Shown here in pieces: positions 1-11,720 of a stretch of 64,000 nt of DNA (position 1 is its first letter; the number at the start of each line of letters is the position of its first letter). Origin of the DNA: Ascochyta rabiei (taxonomy: Eukaryota; Ascomycota; Dothideomycetes; Pleosporales; Didymellaceae); the NCBI RefSeq assembly GCF_004011695.2, contig NC_082422.1, positions 248,001 through 312,000 of the forward strand, given 5' to 3'. Position numbers and translations under genes: made by a program. The notes beneath the pieces were generated by a model. The model made no database searches. It was not told where the DNA came from and saw only the letters and a list, made by a program, of their open reading frames with translations.

Positions 1-2367
1 TGTGATGGCAGTCGTCCAGTATGCACATGCTGCGCTCAGAAAGATACAGAGTGCGTTTACGAGCTCGGGCCCAACGAGAAGCCATCACAGGCGATGAAGC
101 GGAAGAACGAGGAGATGCAGGGTGAGCTGTCGAATCTGCGCCAGTTGTATGACTTCCTTCGACTGCGACCTGAGCAGGAAGCCCTGGAGGTCCTCAAGCG
201 CATCAGATCAAACTCCCCGGACGTACCTCCCTCCCAACGCATTTCAGAGCTGGCAGAGTTTGTCCGCCATGGAAACTCGCTCACTCATCAGCCTTTGCAC
301 ACACCGCCTTTAAGCAATCGTGAGCGCGAATCTGCTCTCTCTGTGACACTTCCTCCACTTCGCCAGGCCCTGGATTCTTCTGGCGCGATGAAGCCCTACA
401 CTCTACCCTATCTTGGTATACACAAAATGGGCTATGACGGTCCAGCTACCCAACGGCGGAGACACACCCAAGATCTGTCAGCTCGGTGAGTCGAGTGCAC
501 GCCGCACACGGGAGCGATTTTGACCAGCTCCAGCACAGAGAGCCAAAGCTCTCTGCCTCGACCCACTTCCATTGAGGCCATACTACAGACTCCTTCGTCT
601 GCGGCTGCGGATGACCTGGCTGCAGATCCAAGGCTGAGGTACATTGGCAACTGGACAGGCGTTACCGATGATACCGGTTTCCTGGCCCATCTCTTCATGA
701 CATGGACTGAGAGAGAGCACATCTACTACCATTTCTTGGACCGGGAGGCGTTTCTTGCGGATCTGTCGTGCAACCGTAGCGATTTCTGTTCAGAACTTCT
801 TGTTAACGTCGTGCTTGTTTCCGCTTGTGTGAGTCCTCAAACCTGGCATGCTGAAACCATACCTGAATCGCAAGCTGACCGTGCGGTAGTTCCACTCGTC
901 CTTGGTCAAGGACCGTAACAAGCCATTCTCGGAATCTTCAATTCAAACTTCCTTCTACCACGAGGCGAGGCGACTATGGGATCTTGAGAAAGACAGGGAC
1001 AGCCTGACCAAAGTGCAAGCTGGTATGATTTTCTGTAAGCGCGCATCTTCCCAGATCAATCTCCATCCACGGAAACTATATGGACACTTTGGAAATGCTC
1101 GCTGACTTCGGCCCTTTATAGATCTCGTGCTTGCCAAGTATGGCCGAGACAGAGACGGACAACGCTTTCTCCTCGACGCATGCAAGACTGCTCAGCACCT
1201 AGGCCTGTTCTACCATGAATCATCCCACTACAGCACGACACCATCGCATGTATCTGTCGATAGATGGGAAAGAGCTCGAGCAGTGACCGCGTGGGCAGTG
1301 CACAACTTTCAGCTGTAAGTTGATTTCAAAGCCTCGAAAATGGTGTCCGCCGAGCTAACAAAGCTACAGCTCCATGTCCATCACTTACTCTACCCCTGTG
1401 ATCATCACGACGCTTCCTTTGACTCCAATCCCATATCGAGATACTGAACGTAAGTCGGTTGTTCCCAATCAGGTTCGGGGCTAACATCATCCTGGCAGCC
1501 CTCTTCGGCTCCGAATGCGCACTGCATACGATCCTCCTCGATTGTGTCAGAACGATACAAGACTATGAGCACACGAGCCTGCACGATACGCACAATGCAG
1601 ATCAGATCGAAGCCTGCTACTCTCGACTAAGATGTTGGTGGAACTCGCGGCCTGCTAGCTTAGATCCGGACAGACACCCAACACAAGTAAATCTTCTTTG
1701 CGCGTGAGTATTCGAGTCATCCCTCCGTGCCATGTCTGCTAACATGCATAGAATGCAATACAATGTCAACATTGTCAAGCTCTTTAGACCCGTTGTGGAC
1801 CGTGGGACATCATCAGAGCAAGGCGCAGCCTATGTCAATCGGGCCAGGTCAGCCATCTCGGCCTCCTTGAAGGAGATACGACGCGTGGTCAAACTGCACG
1901 ATACTCACCATGGCTGGTCAAACGCCATCACGTTTGTCCTGCACGGCATCACGGTCGCGAGCTTTGGAACCCTCGACGAGATATCAGACGACGATTCCAG
2001 CCTACCGCAAACCGAATCGGACGAACGTTACCAAGGCCTAGTTACATGTTTGCGCGCCTTGACAGTGATCCTCAGCTACAGTTACTATGCACAACCAATC
2101 TTCCGACTCCTGACACAGAAGTGCAAGGCGCTAGGCGTAAGGCTGCCTGCTGAAGTACAGGGGGCGCTGGACTATTGCACAAGCGAGGAGTGGACCAGAA
2201 AGGCTGCTGAACTGGTCAGTAGCCAGTTCATCGCAGACACACGGTCGGTCGCAACCGACGCCGCAAGGCCGACGATGGATGCCGTCGTCTCGAGGTGGGA
2301 AGACCTCACGCTCGAGGATGGACGGACGGGAGCGGTGAACAACGGGAAGGAGCGAGCTGATGCGTGA
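1..2367 (+). CDS. Zn2Cys6 fungal transcription factor, 5'-truncated by window edge
   Basis: Nuclear DNA-binding regulator. The first codons carry the end of a binuclear zinc cluster (CDGSRPVCTCCAQ then ECVYE), followed by a short linker. A large middle region fits the fungal-specific transcription factor domain, for example the YHFLDREAF segment and the ERARAVTAWAV helix. I read seven exons: 1-485, 528-828, 890-1034, 1122-1314, 1370-1449, 1499-1703 and 1752-2367. All six introns have GT-AG ends and the exons sum to 675 whole codons, so the model is consistent. The start codon and first zinc-cluster cysteines lie before the window. No target can be named. It stands alone, facing a gene-free stretch. 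Confidence 0.85.
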
Positions 2368-3549
2368 CACGTTGTTGTTTTCATTTATTCGTCGTACGCC
2401 GTGTGGCTTTGCATGAAATCGATACCCCAAGCTATCCGCTTACAGGTGGTGTATGTCCCACTTCAGAAATACCCACCGTTCCATGACCTTTGGGGCACAA
2501 CCCCGTGCGATTTTTCTCCGAATGACACGCCCTCTGCGAAACCCGGCTCCAACTGAGCTATTGACCCACAAATGCATCCCCATCTGCACCCGGCCTCCAG
2601 CCTCTCAGCCTTCCAGCCTTCACAAAAAAGCATGACCAGCAGCCCGTCTATCGGGCCTTTCGCACTTGGCGCTTCCATCTCGAAGCCCAACGGCCTGCCT
2701 CGCTCGCTCGCCGCGAACCCGCCCCGGGCTCGGCAGAAACCACGTAGGTACCGCCGTGCACACGCAGCTAATTCACCGACGTTGCATCCACGCGGCGGCC
2801 TCGCTCATTGGCGTTCGGAATGCCTTCCTTTACGCTGCGGCGCACGCTCGTATCGAGATGTCAATCGAGATCCCGCATCCCCAAGCGTCCGTGTCTGCTG
2901 CTGATCATCATCCCCAGCAGGGAAGTGGGTGGGGGACGAAGCGCGCTTGCCCTCGCGCTCGCCCAGGGCCTGGGCCTGTCTGCCTGATGGTAGGTAGTAG
3001 GTACGTACCTGCCCGCCCGGCCCTGCCGCATGCGGAGGGAGCCTTCCGGCGCAGGAGGAGCCAGGAATTAAACTCCCGTCGAATCGGGGGCGAGAGGAGA
3101 CTGCGGCTCCGTGTGGGGCGCGCGTGGACGCTTGGCTGGCTTCGCTGCTCTCTGCGCTGGACACAGTTGGGGGGTCTCTGCGGCTCCGCGTGCAGGGGTG
3201 CGAGTGGCGCGAGTGGTGGGGCGGGTGCAGTATCCGATGTGGCGTCATTCTGGGTGGAGGGTCGGCGCATCAGGCGTGCTGTGTGGGCTGCGATAGACCG
3301 ACCGCTTGATGTGGTGGAGAGCTCGGATGAACCGGGCCAAGGGTCAGGCACTGTCGTGACTGAGAAGGCCGCAGAGACAGGCTTTGCTTGGTGCAAGTCG
3401 AGTTGCCATCACTACTTCACGGCTTCGTGGTAGTACTACGTTTCCTGCACAACTCTTTGGGCTAACTTTGCACAGTCAAACACATGTTTCGAGGATGGCC
3501 TGTACCATAGAACAGCATGTGAACGATCCTGGCTGATTCGCAGTGATCG
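2368..3549. other. Gene-free GC-rich stretch
   Basis: No convincing gene. Open frames on both strands overlap each other in the GC-rich part (about 2660-3430), have odd Arg/Pro/Ser-rich translations and no recognisable domain. They look like composition effects. Confidence 0.6.
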
Positions 3550-6500
3550 TTACAACTTCGCAAGCACAACATGCTCCCTGACAATGCTTCTGCCGTCGGC
3601 GCTGCGCTTTACCACCTTGCCATGAGTTTTCACATCGCCAGTCTGCGGTACTGGCGTCTTGCTTCCGTCGCCATCGTCTGCCGGAGGAAGTGAATTTTTG
3701 ACCCAAAACATCATTTGCTCGTCACCATCTCGGTCCTTCCACACAGTGACCTGATACGCATATTTGTTTGCGCGAAGCTGAGTCTTGTGCTGCGCAACGA
3801 AGTAACCTACAGCAACTCCGTTCGGGGATCCTAGGGTATTTGTGTCAGCGGTGCAATCCAGCGAGGAAACGCAACTCGACGCAGGAAGTTTACTCACCGA
3901 GCATCGCCTTACCCTCGTCGGTCTCCATGTCGAATACCAACCCTGGCCACTTTGGTAGATACCTCTCGCGTTGCTGTCCGTCAGGAACTCTGTACGTCTT
4001 CAACGCTAGTTCAATAAGTTTCAGTGTATCGGCATTGACAATGTCGTGAACGAGAAACTTGTTGATGTTGTCGAGGTTGGCTCCATCCGGGTGCGCCCTT
4101 CTCCAGAAGGCCCACCTGCATTTGATTGTAAGTTCGTGTATCGAGATCGTGGCATCAACAAACAACTTACGAGATATCAGATATTTGCCGCAGTCTCGGT
4201 AGATCATTAACCAGCGGCCGTTCTACCTTCCAAGCTTGAATGGCACCACGTTCGGCAGACTTGACATTGAGGAAGGAGATGACTCCATCACGAGCATTGA
4301 CACCAATGTGAGCGTATGCGTCGGTCATCTGAGTAGGATTACAGGTCAGCCAATTCCGTGAAGAGGATGATGCTCACTCACCCGATACTTCTTGTCGCCG
4401 ACAGTATAGCTCTGATCCTTAAGAGGTGTTGACTCTCCTGGATTACGGTGTGCTATGTTGAAGCACTGATTTTGACCGTCCTTGGATTTGTGCTTGAATC
4501 TTGTATCAATTCCGATTTGGTTCAAGCTGTCAGCGAGATTGTCGAGCTCGCAATACAACGACTTTCCTCGGAAGTCTGTATAACCCCAGGTTTTCAACTC
4601 CGCTTCGAGGGTGCCGTCCCATTCACTGTCGATAGGGTTCGCAAATTGTATCGCAGTATCCTTATTGCGCTTCGATGCTTGAGTCAATCTCTCGCCCCTG
4701 CAGACGTGTTTCTGCCAGAGTGACTGGTCGTCGCGGCGAGCAAGAGTTCTCTTCTCGTCTGACCGTTGCAAGGTCTGTTCATCTTTTTGGGAAGGGTAAG
4801 GCGCATCTTTGACGTAGTAAACGATCGTAGGTTCATCGCTGTCCATGTCATTTTCGTCCGGCTGAAAGACAGTGACCTGGTGAACATATTTGTTAGACCC
4901 AAGCTGAGGCTTATGCTGAGAAAGAAAGTACGCAACAGCAATGCCGTTCGGAGACCCTATCCATATTAGCAATCAGTTCCCAAAGGAGATCATTACCAGC
5001 AAGAGGATGGTTAGATGAACTCACCTAAGAGAGCTTTCCCTTGGTCTGTCTCAATATCGAATGTCACTCCTGGCCATGTCGGTACTGCTGTGAGTCGTTG
5101 TTGACCCTCAGGAACAGTGTGCGTCGCGAGGGCTTGCTGAATCGCGCCGACCGTATCTTGGTTGATGATCTGCGGTATGATGAACTTGGTGATGTGGCCG
5201 AGATTCGAGCCACCGTGAGCTTCATGCCAAAAGCCCCACGCAAGGTCTGACATCTGCCTTAATGCGGGGAGTTGGTCGACTGGGGGATTCTCGACACCCC
5301 ATAGACTCGCAGCCTTGAGTGGGGCGGACGCTCGATCAATAAACCAAACGATACCTTCGTTGACGTTGATACCAAATGTACCGTGCGCACCAGTTGCCTA
5401 TTTAGAGTTGTCACCAAACAGATTTCTTCTTGGACAGTGTGCTTCACTCACCCGATACACTTTATCGTTGACCTTGTATGTTTGGTCTTTAAGCTCGATA
5501 TCATGGCCTTGGTCGTCCGTCTTTTCAGGATCGTAGTGAAATATGCGGAAGCAATCGTTCGAATCCTCGTGTTCGCTCTCGTTCTCACTCTCTGGCAGAA
5601 CCTTGAGAGCCTTGTACGCCCTTCTGACATTGTAGTATTCGCCCTCGAAGTCACAATCAGCGTATGGCATGTCAGTATACCCCCAAAGCTTGCGCTCTGC
5701 TTTAAGTGCTCCACTCCAAGGGCTGTCGATAGGGCTCACAAACTCTTTTCCCTTGTCTGCATCCAGCTTAGACGCCTTTGTCAGCTTCTCACCACGGCAT
5801 ACATAGGTCGCCCAGCCATCTTTTGGAGAAGCCCTAGGCGAAGCTGGCAATGAAGGGTCCTCAGGGGAGCCTGGACCTAATTTCGGGCGCTTAGGCGGTG
5901 GGGGTGAATCACCACCGAGTGCTGGCTCGTCGTTGTAGGAGGAAAGGGGGAGAATGTTAGCTGCTGGCGCTAGATCACGGCCAGCGAGACCTTTGCTCCG
6001 CTTTGGAAGATCCAGACCTTTCTGATTCGCTTTCGTGAGCGGCGGCGCATCTTTGACGTGAAAGATCATTGAGGGCTGGCTAACTTCCCATTCTGAAGCA
6101 AAGACGCTTGCTTGGTGGATGTGCTTGTTACCACCAAGCTGTCTCTTATGCTGAGATAAGAAGTCAAAGCAACAGTGCGAGTCAGCGAGAAGCTCTTTGT
6201 AACCCCAGAGCTTGAGCTCTGCTTCCATAGTGCTGTCCCATATACTGTCGATCGGCTCCACGAACTGCATGGCTTTTTCTTTGTCCAGCTTACACGCCTG
6301 GCTGAGCTTCTCACCTCGACAGACATACTTCTGCCATTCGAGCTGAGGTGTTGGCTCAGCAGCGACTACCGGCTCATCAAGAAATGAAAGTGATGCAGGG
6401 ACTGGGTTTGCGCTATACTTGAGTGTGTTGTCAGCAGCAAGCGGGGTTCCGAAAACCTTGACAAGGGTAGTGATGTTGGTGACACTGTATGGTCGCGGAA

Positions 6501-6570
6501 GGGCAGGAACGACCCTGCCGGCTGCAAAGACCAGCAAGAGCGCGAAGACGACTGCAACCAACAGCCTCAT
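3550..6570 (-). CDS. Secreted multi-module protein of unknown family (three repeated modules)
   Basis: Not a family I recognise. The 907-residue product starts with a clear signal peptide (MRLLVAVVFALLLVFAAG). Exons on the minus strand are 6570-5452, 5397-5025, 4956-4382, 4328-4171, 4115-3898 and 3830-3550, which sum exactly to 908 codons. The mature protein repeats one module. It begins with YVCRGEKL, PIDS-W and a WGY motif, continues through LKDQ-Y-V and YR, then a GxN segment, LPxLRQxSD, WPGxxFDxET and LLGSPNG, and ends with QHKxQL. Module 1 is internally shortened: WGY jumps to the QHKRQLGG segment. Modules 2 and 3 are complete, with introns at matching places. The C-terminus (DGRSIVREHVVLAKL) matches the next gene. 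An extracellular or effector-like role is only a guess. Confidence 0.8.
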
Positions 6571-6892
6571 CGTGGAGAGGCCGGGCTGGTAGTGGACAAG
6601 GTACAGAAGAGCGATTGTCTATGAGTTCTATGGTAGGGGAGAGCGAGAGCGCTGACGCTAAGGTAGGCGAGGCGCAGTGAAGGTGAAAGACCGCCTATTT
6701 TTGGCCATCTGCACTGGCCGTTCGGAAACTCTTCGTCATTTGTATGAAAAATTAAAGAGGGAGCTGTAAGTAATTTCAAGATATGCAAACAGTCGCGCTG
6801 TTCATGGGACTCCACAACGAGCACAAAATTGACCTTAGTGGAGAATCTTCGCTGCAAGAAATAACTATAGACGCCGAACTTGGAGTACAAAG
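6571..6892. promoter_or_regulatory. Upstream region of the secreted three-module gene
   Basis: This 322 bp gap lies between two co-directional paralogues. It should hold the promoter of the downstream gene (reading leftward) and the 3' end of the other. No clear TATA box or terminator was picked out. Confidence 0.4.
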
Positions 6893-8395
6893 TTACAATC
6901 TGGCCATGAAGACATGCTCACGGATTACGTTTTTGCCGTCCTTACTCCTATGCACAACCTTGGGCTTAGGAGTGTCATACGTATCCCTCTTGCGACGCTG
7001 TGAAATGTGCAGGTTCTCCAATTGCTCATCTAGAAGACGTTGCGGTCCCTCTCCTTCCAAAGTGGCGTGGTCCGAGACATAGAAAAGAACATTAGGCAAG
7101 GCCCACTCACCTTGACCGGCCATAAAGATCTTCACTTTCCAAATATACTTCCAGCCAAGTTGAGGTCGATGTTGGATTATAAAGTAACCAGCGCCAAGTC
7201 CGTTAGAGGAACCTTTAGGATTTGATCAGCTATGCGTATGTGTGAGACATGTTTGAGTGTAGTGACGCACCTAGTAGTGCCAATGCGGCCTCCATCTCGT
7301 GCTCTCTACCGTTGGGTACGGCGAACTCAAAGTCTTTGCCTGGCCATGCTGGCACCACGGCAACGTTGTGTTGCTCCAGAGCGCGTTGCATGATGTATTG
7401 CGTCTCCGGATTGATTACCTGCACTGCCATAAAGTAGTTCAAGTTGCGTAAGTCGGCTGATGCGACTCGATTCCACACTGAACATGTTAGACCTGACCTT
7501 CCATCACCTGAAGGCTTTAGAATACTTACTCCCCCATGCAATGTCAGAACTTGCTCTCAGTGCCGGCAGCTCGTTTGCAGCAGGCTTTCGCTTCCAGTGT
7601 TCTTCGGCAGCGCTCTCAGGGCTCTCACGGTGGATGAAGTAAACGAGTCCGTTGGTGGGATTGACGCCGATCTTAGCATAGGCTTGTGTGACCTAAAGAT
7701 TCTCTAGTTAGACAACGCAAGTTAAATGTACCTAAAAGCGTTGTACGTACTTGATAGTCTTTGCCATCGACGAGATAGTGCTGGTCTTCCTCAAATGGCA
7801 GCTCACCGTCTTCATCACGAGTGACGGCAGGACCGTTCATGTGCTCGACATAGAAGCAATGGTTGGGGCCGCCACTCCCCGCTGATCTTGGATCTACATT
7901 GAGATCTTTGAAAGCGTCGGCCATCTCGTGCGTCTTATCGAAGTCACATTGGTCATCCACCTCTTCGTGCTTCTCGTCATCGTCGAGATATCCCCACTTC
8001 TCCAATTCAGGCTTGAGGTCGCCATCCCATGGGCTCTGTATGTATGGCCAACCTAGCATGGTCTGCGCTTCGCCGTCGTTCATCATCATGGCTTTGATCA
8101 TCTTGACACCGCGACTCCTGGCTTTGCACCAGATGGCCTCCTGCTGCTCGGGAGTGAGTGTGAGTGGATGTTCATCTTCCTCGTCGTCTGGATCTGAGGA
8201 CCAAGTGTCTTCTGGGTTGGAGTCATGGTCGGCAGCGATGCTTGCAGCGATATCGGTCTTGTTGACCTGCAGATTGCGCAACTGCAATGTGGGGAGAAGG
8301 CTGGTGACAGTGGCCGATCTGAAAGGTCCTTGAATAACGCGACCAGCGGTGAATGCAGCTAGTGCAATGAGTGAGAATACTGCGCGAGGTTTCAT
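6893..8395 (-). CDS. Secreted single-module paralogue of the neighbouring repeat protein
   Basis: The 437-residue product has a signal peptide (MKPRAVFSLIALAAFTAG) and then one copy of the module seen two to three times in the neighbour. Exons on the minus strand are 8395-7751, 7692-7530, 7456-7271 and 7212-6893, summing to 438 codons. Shared landmarks in order are SPWDG, WGY, CDF, CFYVEH, QAYAKIGVNP, NELPALR, SSDIAWG, INPETQ, WPGKDFEF, LLGSSNG, QHRPQLG and DGKNVIREHVFMARL. Introns fall after the same landmarks in both genes (before the QAYA segment, after the SDI motif and after LLG), which supports a tandem duplication. The stretch before the module is acidic (residues about 60-75). Function is unknown. 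Confidence 0.8.
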
Positions 8396-9250
8396 GGCTG
8401 ATCAAGTCCTTAGTCTTAGTAGATTCGTGTAAGCGCAGGTATCGACGGACAGCGGAGAAGCGCAGCGTTTATCTGTGTCGAGCGATTATACGTAGAGTGA
8501 AGTCAACGCCTCAGTAAAAACGCCCCACATTGTAGCCCGGACGAAATTTCCATCCAGGCGGAAGTTGGTGAAGTGAAGGAGAAACTGGGGACATGCGATC
8601 CATGAAAGGAAGCGGATGTTAGCACAGGATTATATCTACCACGCCAAAATCTCCATGGCATGCACAATACTTATTAGAGACTAAGAAAGAGTAGCAACTC
8701 TGCATTTGCAGCAAACACACAAAGGAATCAGAAGTCGAATCGAACGCCTTTCGCATGACAACGGAAGTTCTAACATCAGGGCCAACATTATGAACAACTT
8801 GAGAGAAGTAGACTGTCTCTGGAAACGACAAAGAAGCAACTGAACACATCTGAAGATGTCAGTATAGCAATACAACCCTCATCACAATACTTCACATGAC
8901 AGAAAGAAGTTTTCGTGCCTTGTAGCACGCTTACGATCTGCATTGTTGTACCTCACACTTATGCCTGACACCGCATTGCGCGAAATCGCCTTCGCGCTGA
9001 ACAGGTCACGTTGTGAAAGGACCGCATTATGAAAGCCTTTGGGTCGTTTTTCATTGCGCGTGTACAGTGACAAGTCATGTACAGTTATTTTATGCTGAAA
9101 GTTTTGAGTGATGCGGAAAGCGGAAAGTTGCTAGCAGATGCAAAAATTCGTGACCCGCAATACCTCACTGGCCCCAGGCTGTTATCACAACATGCTAGCT
9201 AAACACCCTAGCGATACGACCGCAGACATGGCTGCTGTAAACTTCGACTT
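8396..9250. other. Intergenic stretch without a clear gene
   Basis: Only short unconvincing open frames. The first 200 bp probably hold the promoter of the leftward secreted-protein gene. Nothing else is recognised. Confidence 0.5.
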
Positions 9251-10001
9251 CTATGCAGATACTAGTCCCGCTCCGCTAGCTGCTCCTTTGGAAATCAAAC
9301 AGGCGGTCGCTGTCGGGGCGGGCTTTACCTCACAGCTGGTGCCCAATACTATATATGTGCTATGATGACTGTCTGTTTCCGTCTTCACGTACCCACAATC
9401 ATGAGTACTGGGCTGTGCACCCGTGGAATACCCCATAATCGTCGTATCCAGCTTCCTCGGGCTTGCCACCATTACAACATGCATACAAGTCCCAGAAAGG
9501 GAAATCGTTGCCAACGCTGCGTTGCTGATTGCGCATGAAACATTTCGGCTGTCCGGATTCTGGGGGGTTTTGAATCCCTGACTACAACCTTCTCGCCGAG
9601 CAGGAAATGCTTCGTAGTTAGGGTAGACGAACTGGAGTGTAAATGGTAGTGGTGTTGCTATACCACTGGCGGTTGTGTACGTGAAGGAGTAGGTCGTTGT
9701 TGGACTCGTTGGTGCTGTGAGGGAAAGCTGCCTAAGACTTCCATGTTGGAGAGTAGCGATCACGAAGGTTTTTTTTTTGGGAAAAGCAAGCGGTTGCTGT
9801 GACCAAGACAAACTAGACCTAGTGATATCTGTGAAGTATCCGATGATATCGCTGTGGGTGGCAGATTCTCGACTTTTCGAACGCTTCGTCCGAATATCGA
9901 ATGTCAATGCAGCCGGGAATAGATGGTACCTCAGAACAAGCTTCGTAGAGAAGCTTGTTTCGTGCTACGATCGGGTTAGCATACAGTACCGGTAGCGCCA
10001 A
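9251..10001 (-). pseudogene. Possible gene relic, secreted-type Ser/Thr-rich protein
   Basis: An open frame of 218 codons (9907-9251) overlaps a second frame of 60 codons (10001-9819) on the same strand. The switch may reflect a frameshift; a run of ten T lies at about 9770. The translation is rich in Thr, Ser and Ala and keeps aligned-looking segments such as TLQFVYPNYEAF. I do not recognise the family and found no start with signal peptide. It may be a decayed gene or chance. Low confidence. Confidence 0.25.
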
Positions 10002-10915
10002 GTCTGATCTGTACCGTTGCCGAGATAAGCCTCACTAATGGCCTTACGGAGCCGCAGCTCCAATATGAGCCAGGCTACCGGATACGAACAATGTATCAGC
10101 AGCTCTGTTCTTAGCCTGGAAGCTACAGGTTGTCAACGTACGAGCCTCGGTCCTACCATCGGAAAGACGATTTGTGGAACATGCTGACTAGGGTAGATCA
10201 AGTCCATGTCCGGCCGCAACTGACACAGAGTATCGACATGTTAGGCGATACAGTCGGCTCCGGAGAGAGGGATCTGTTCCCTCAACGTCTTCCTGAACTT
10301 TCCGGTTGAGCCTCGCTACGCTGACGTATCAGTATCGACCTCGGATGATATTTTCAGGTCGTCAAGCAGCCGTTTGTCTGACGAAACACTGACCGTCTTC
10401 TGTTCTGCCGAGCTGTCTTTGTGCTGATTGGAACAATGACCGACTGCTAGACCTCTAGAGGACGGTGATTCCAAGCTTTTATTACGCCATCATCTCGGAG
10501 GGAGTTGAAGCGCATGTGGATAATCAAAACCGAGCGAAACATGCACGGATCTCTTCCTGCAAACGATCTCGCTCGTTGCTAGACAGAAACCTGTATCGGT
10601 TTCCTGCGCAGAGGCATATCCCAGTTGACTTCTGAAAACCGAGTGCTCGAGAAACGATGACCGGGTCTCGGAGTCACCGAGTGGAAACATGACCTGTATC
10701 TCAGCAAATTGCATTGCGCGACTGCCTCTTAGCCCCAACAATATCTTGACGGCTGGAAGATGAACGTCGTTATCTGCAACGGCACTGTCTATTCTGGAAC
10801 TGTCATGTGTTTGACAACTTTGCTGTCGGTCTAGGTATTCAGCTACTTGAACTGGAAACAACGGCTCATCAATCTTGTAATCTTCTTATATATAAACAGG
10901 TTAAAGTGATCTCCC
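10002..10915. other. Gene-poor stretch before the Helitron
   Basis: One 123-codon minus-strand frame (10490-10861) has no recognisable domain and is probably chance. A TATA-like run (tcttatatataaac) sits at about 10883. Confidence 0.4.
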
Positions 10916-11141
10916 CAACAAAGCCCCTGTAAGCCCTGAAATAAGTGCCAGATGGCTGATAAAACTCGCCGCTACCTGCCTATCTGCTTGAGACAAATTA
11001 ATCAGCCCTGTAGCGGGCGCAGCAGACGTGTAAAGTTGTCGTTTTCTGGCCGTGCACCCTCTAGCGTCAACTCTCAGCTATACTGACGTCCTACACCGCC
11101 CGTAGCGGCCCTATATTGTTCCGGTAATCTGCTCCTGTAAA

Positions 11142-11175
11142 CTCCTGTAAAAAGCTTTACAGGTCCTGTACAGGC
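11142..11175. repeat. Hairpin/palindrome pair in the Helitron leader
   Basis: CCTGTAAA, a 4-nt loop (AAGC), then TTTACAGG forms an 8-bp stem at 11144-11163. It is followed immediately by the perfect 10-bp palindrome CCTGTACAGG. Related CTGTA words recur across the element. Confidence 0.6.
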
Positions 11176-11720
11176 TCGCTACAGGTTCGTATGGCCCGTC
11201 CACGGCGTGTTCTAGCCCCCCCCCCCTCCAGTCTTTTCCCTAGCCGTCAGCCAGCCATCATCCCAAGTATTTTGCAGCAGCTGTAGGACCTATCTCCCAT
11301 CTGCTAACTTCCGCCGCAACCGGATAGGGGGCGTCTACCAGCCATGTAGCAACTGCAGTGCCGTAACTACTACCTCCCCCTCTCTCTGATTACGCTTACA
11401 GTCAGTAGACGTCCCGTGCAGGCCGCCGGCGACGCCGTCTCTCTACACCTCCACGTCCATCAAGCCCCCAGAGGGACCGCCTAACTGCCTCCCAGCCAGC
11501 GCCCAGTGCTAGCGCCCCTGAACAGGCCTCACGCCGTGAGGGCAGTGCCAGTAATACTCCTAATAACCCGGCTGCTGCTGCTCCAGCTGCTGCCCCTAGC
11601 TCCCAGTATAGTGATAACCCGTTTGACGACCTGCCCGAGACAGTCCTTGTAGGGCTCCAACAGGACACCACCCCGCTCCTGCGACGTCGTCCTGATGGTG
11701 TATACTACGATATTGGCAGC

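Noticed and set aside
2666..3433. 255-codon plus-strand ORF and overlapping minus-strand ORFs
   Set aside because: GC-rich composition keeps all frames open; translations are Arg/Ser-rich with no domain and no start context.
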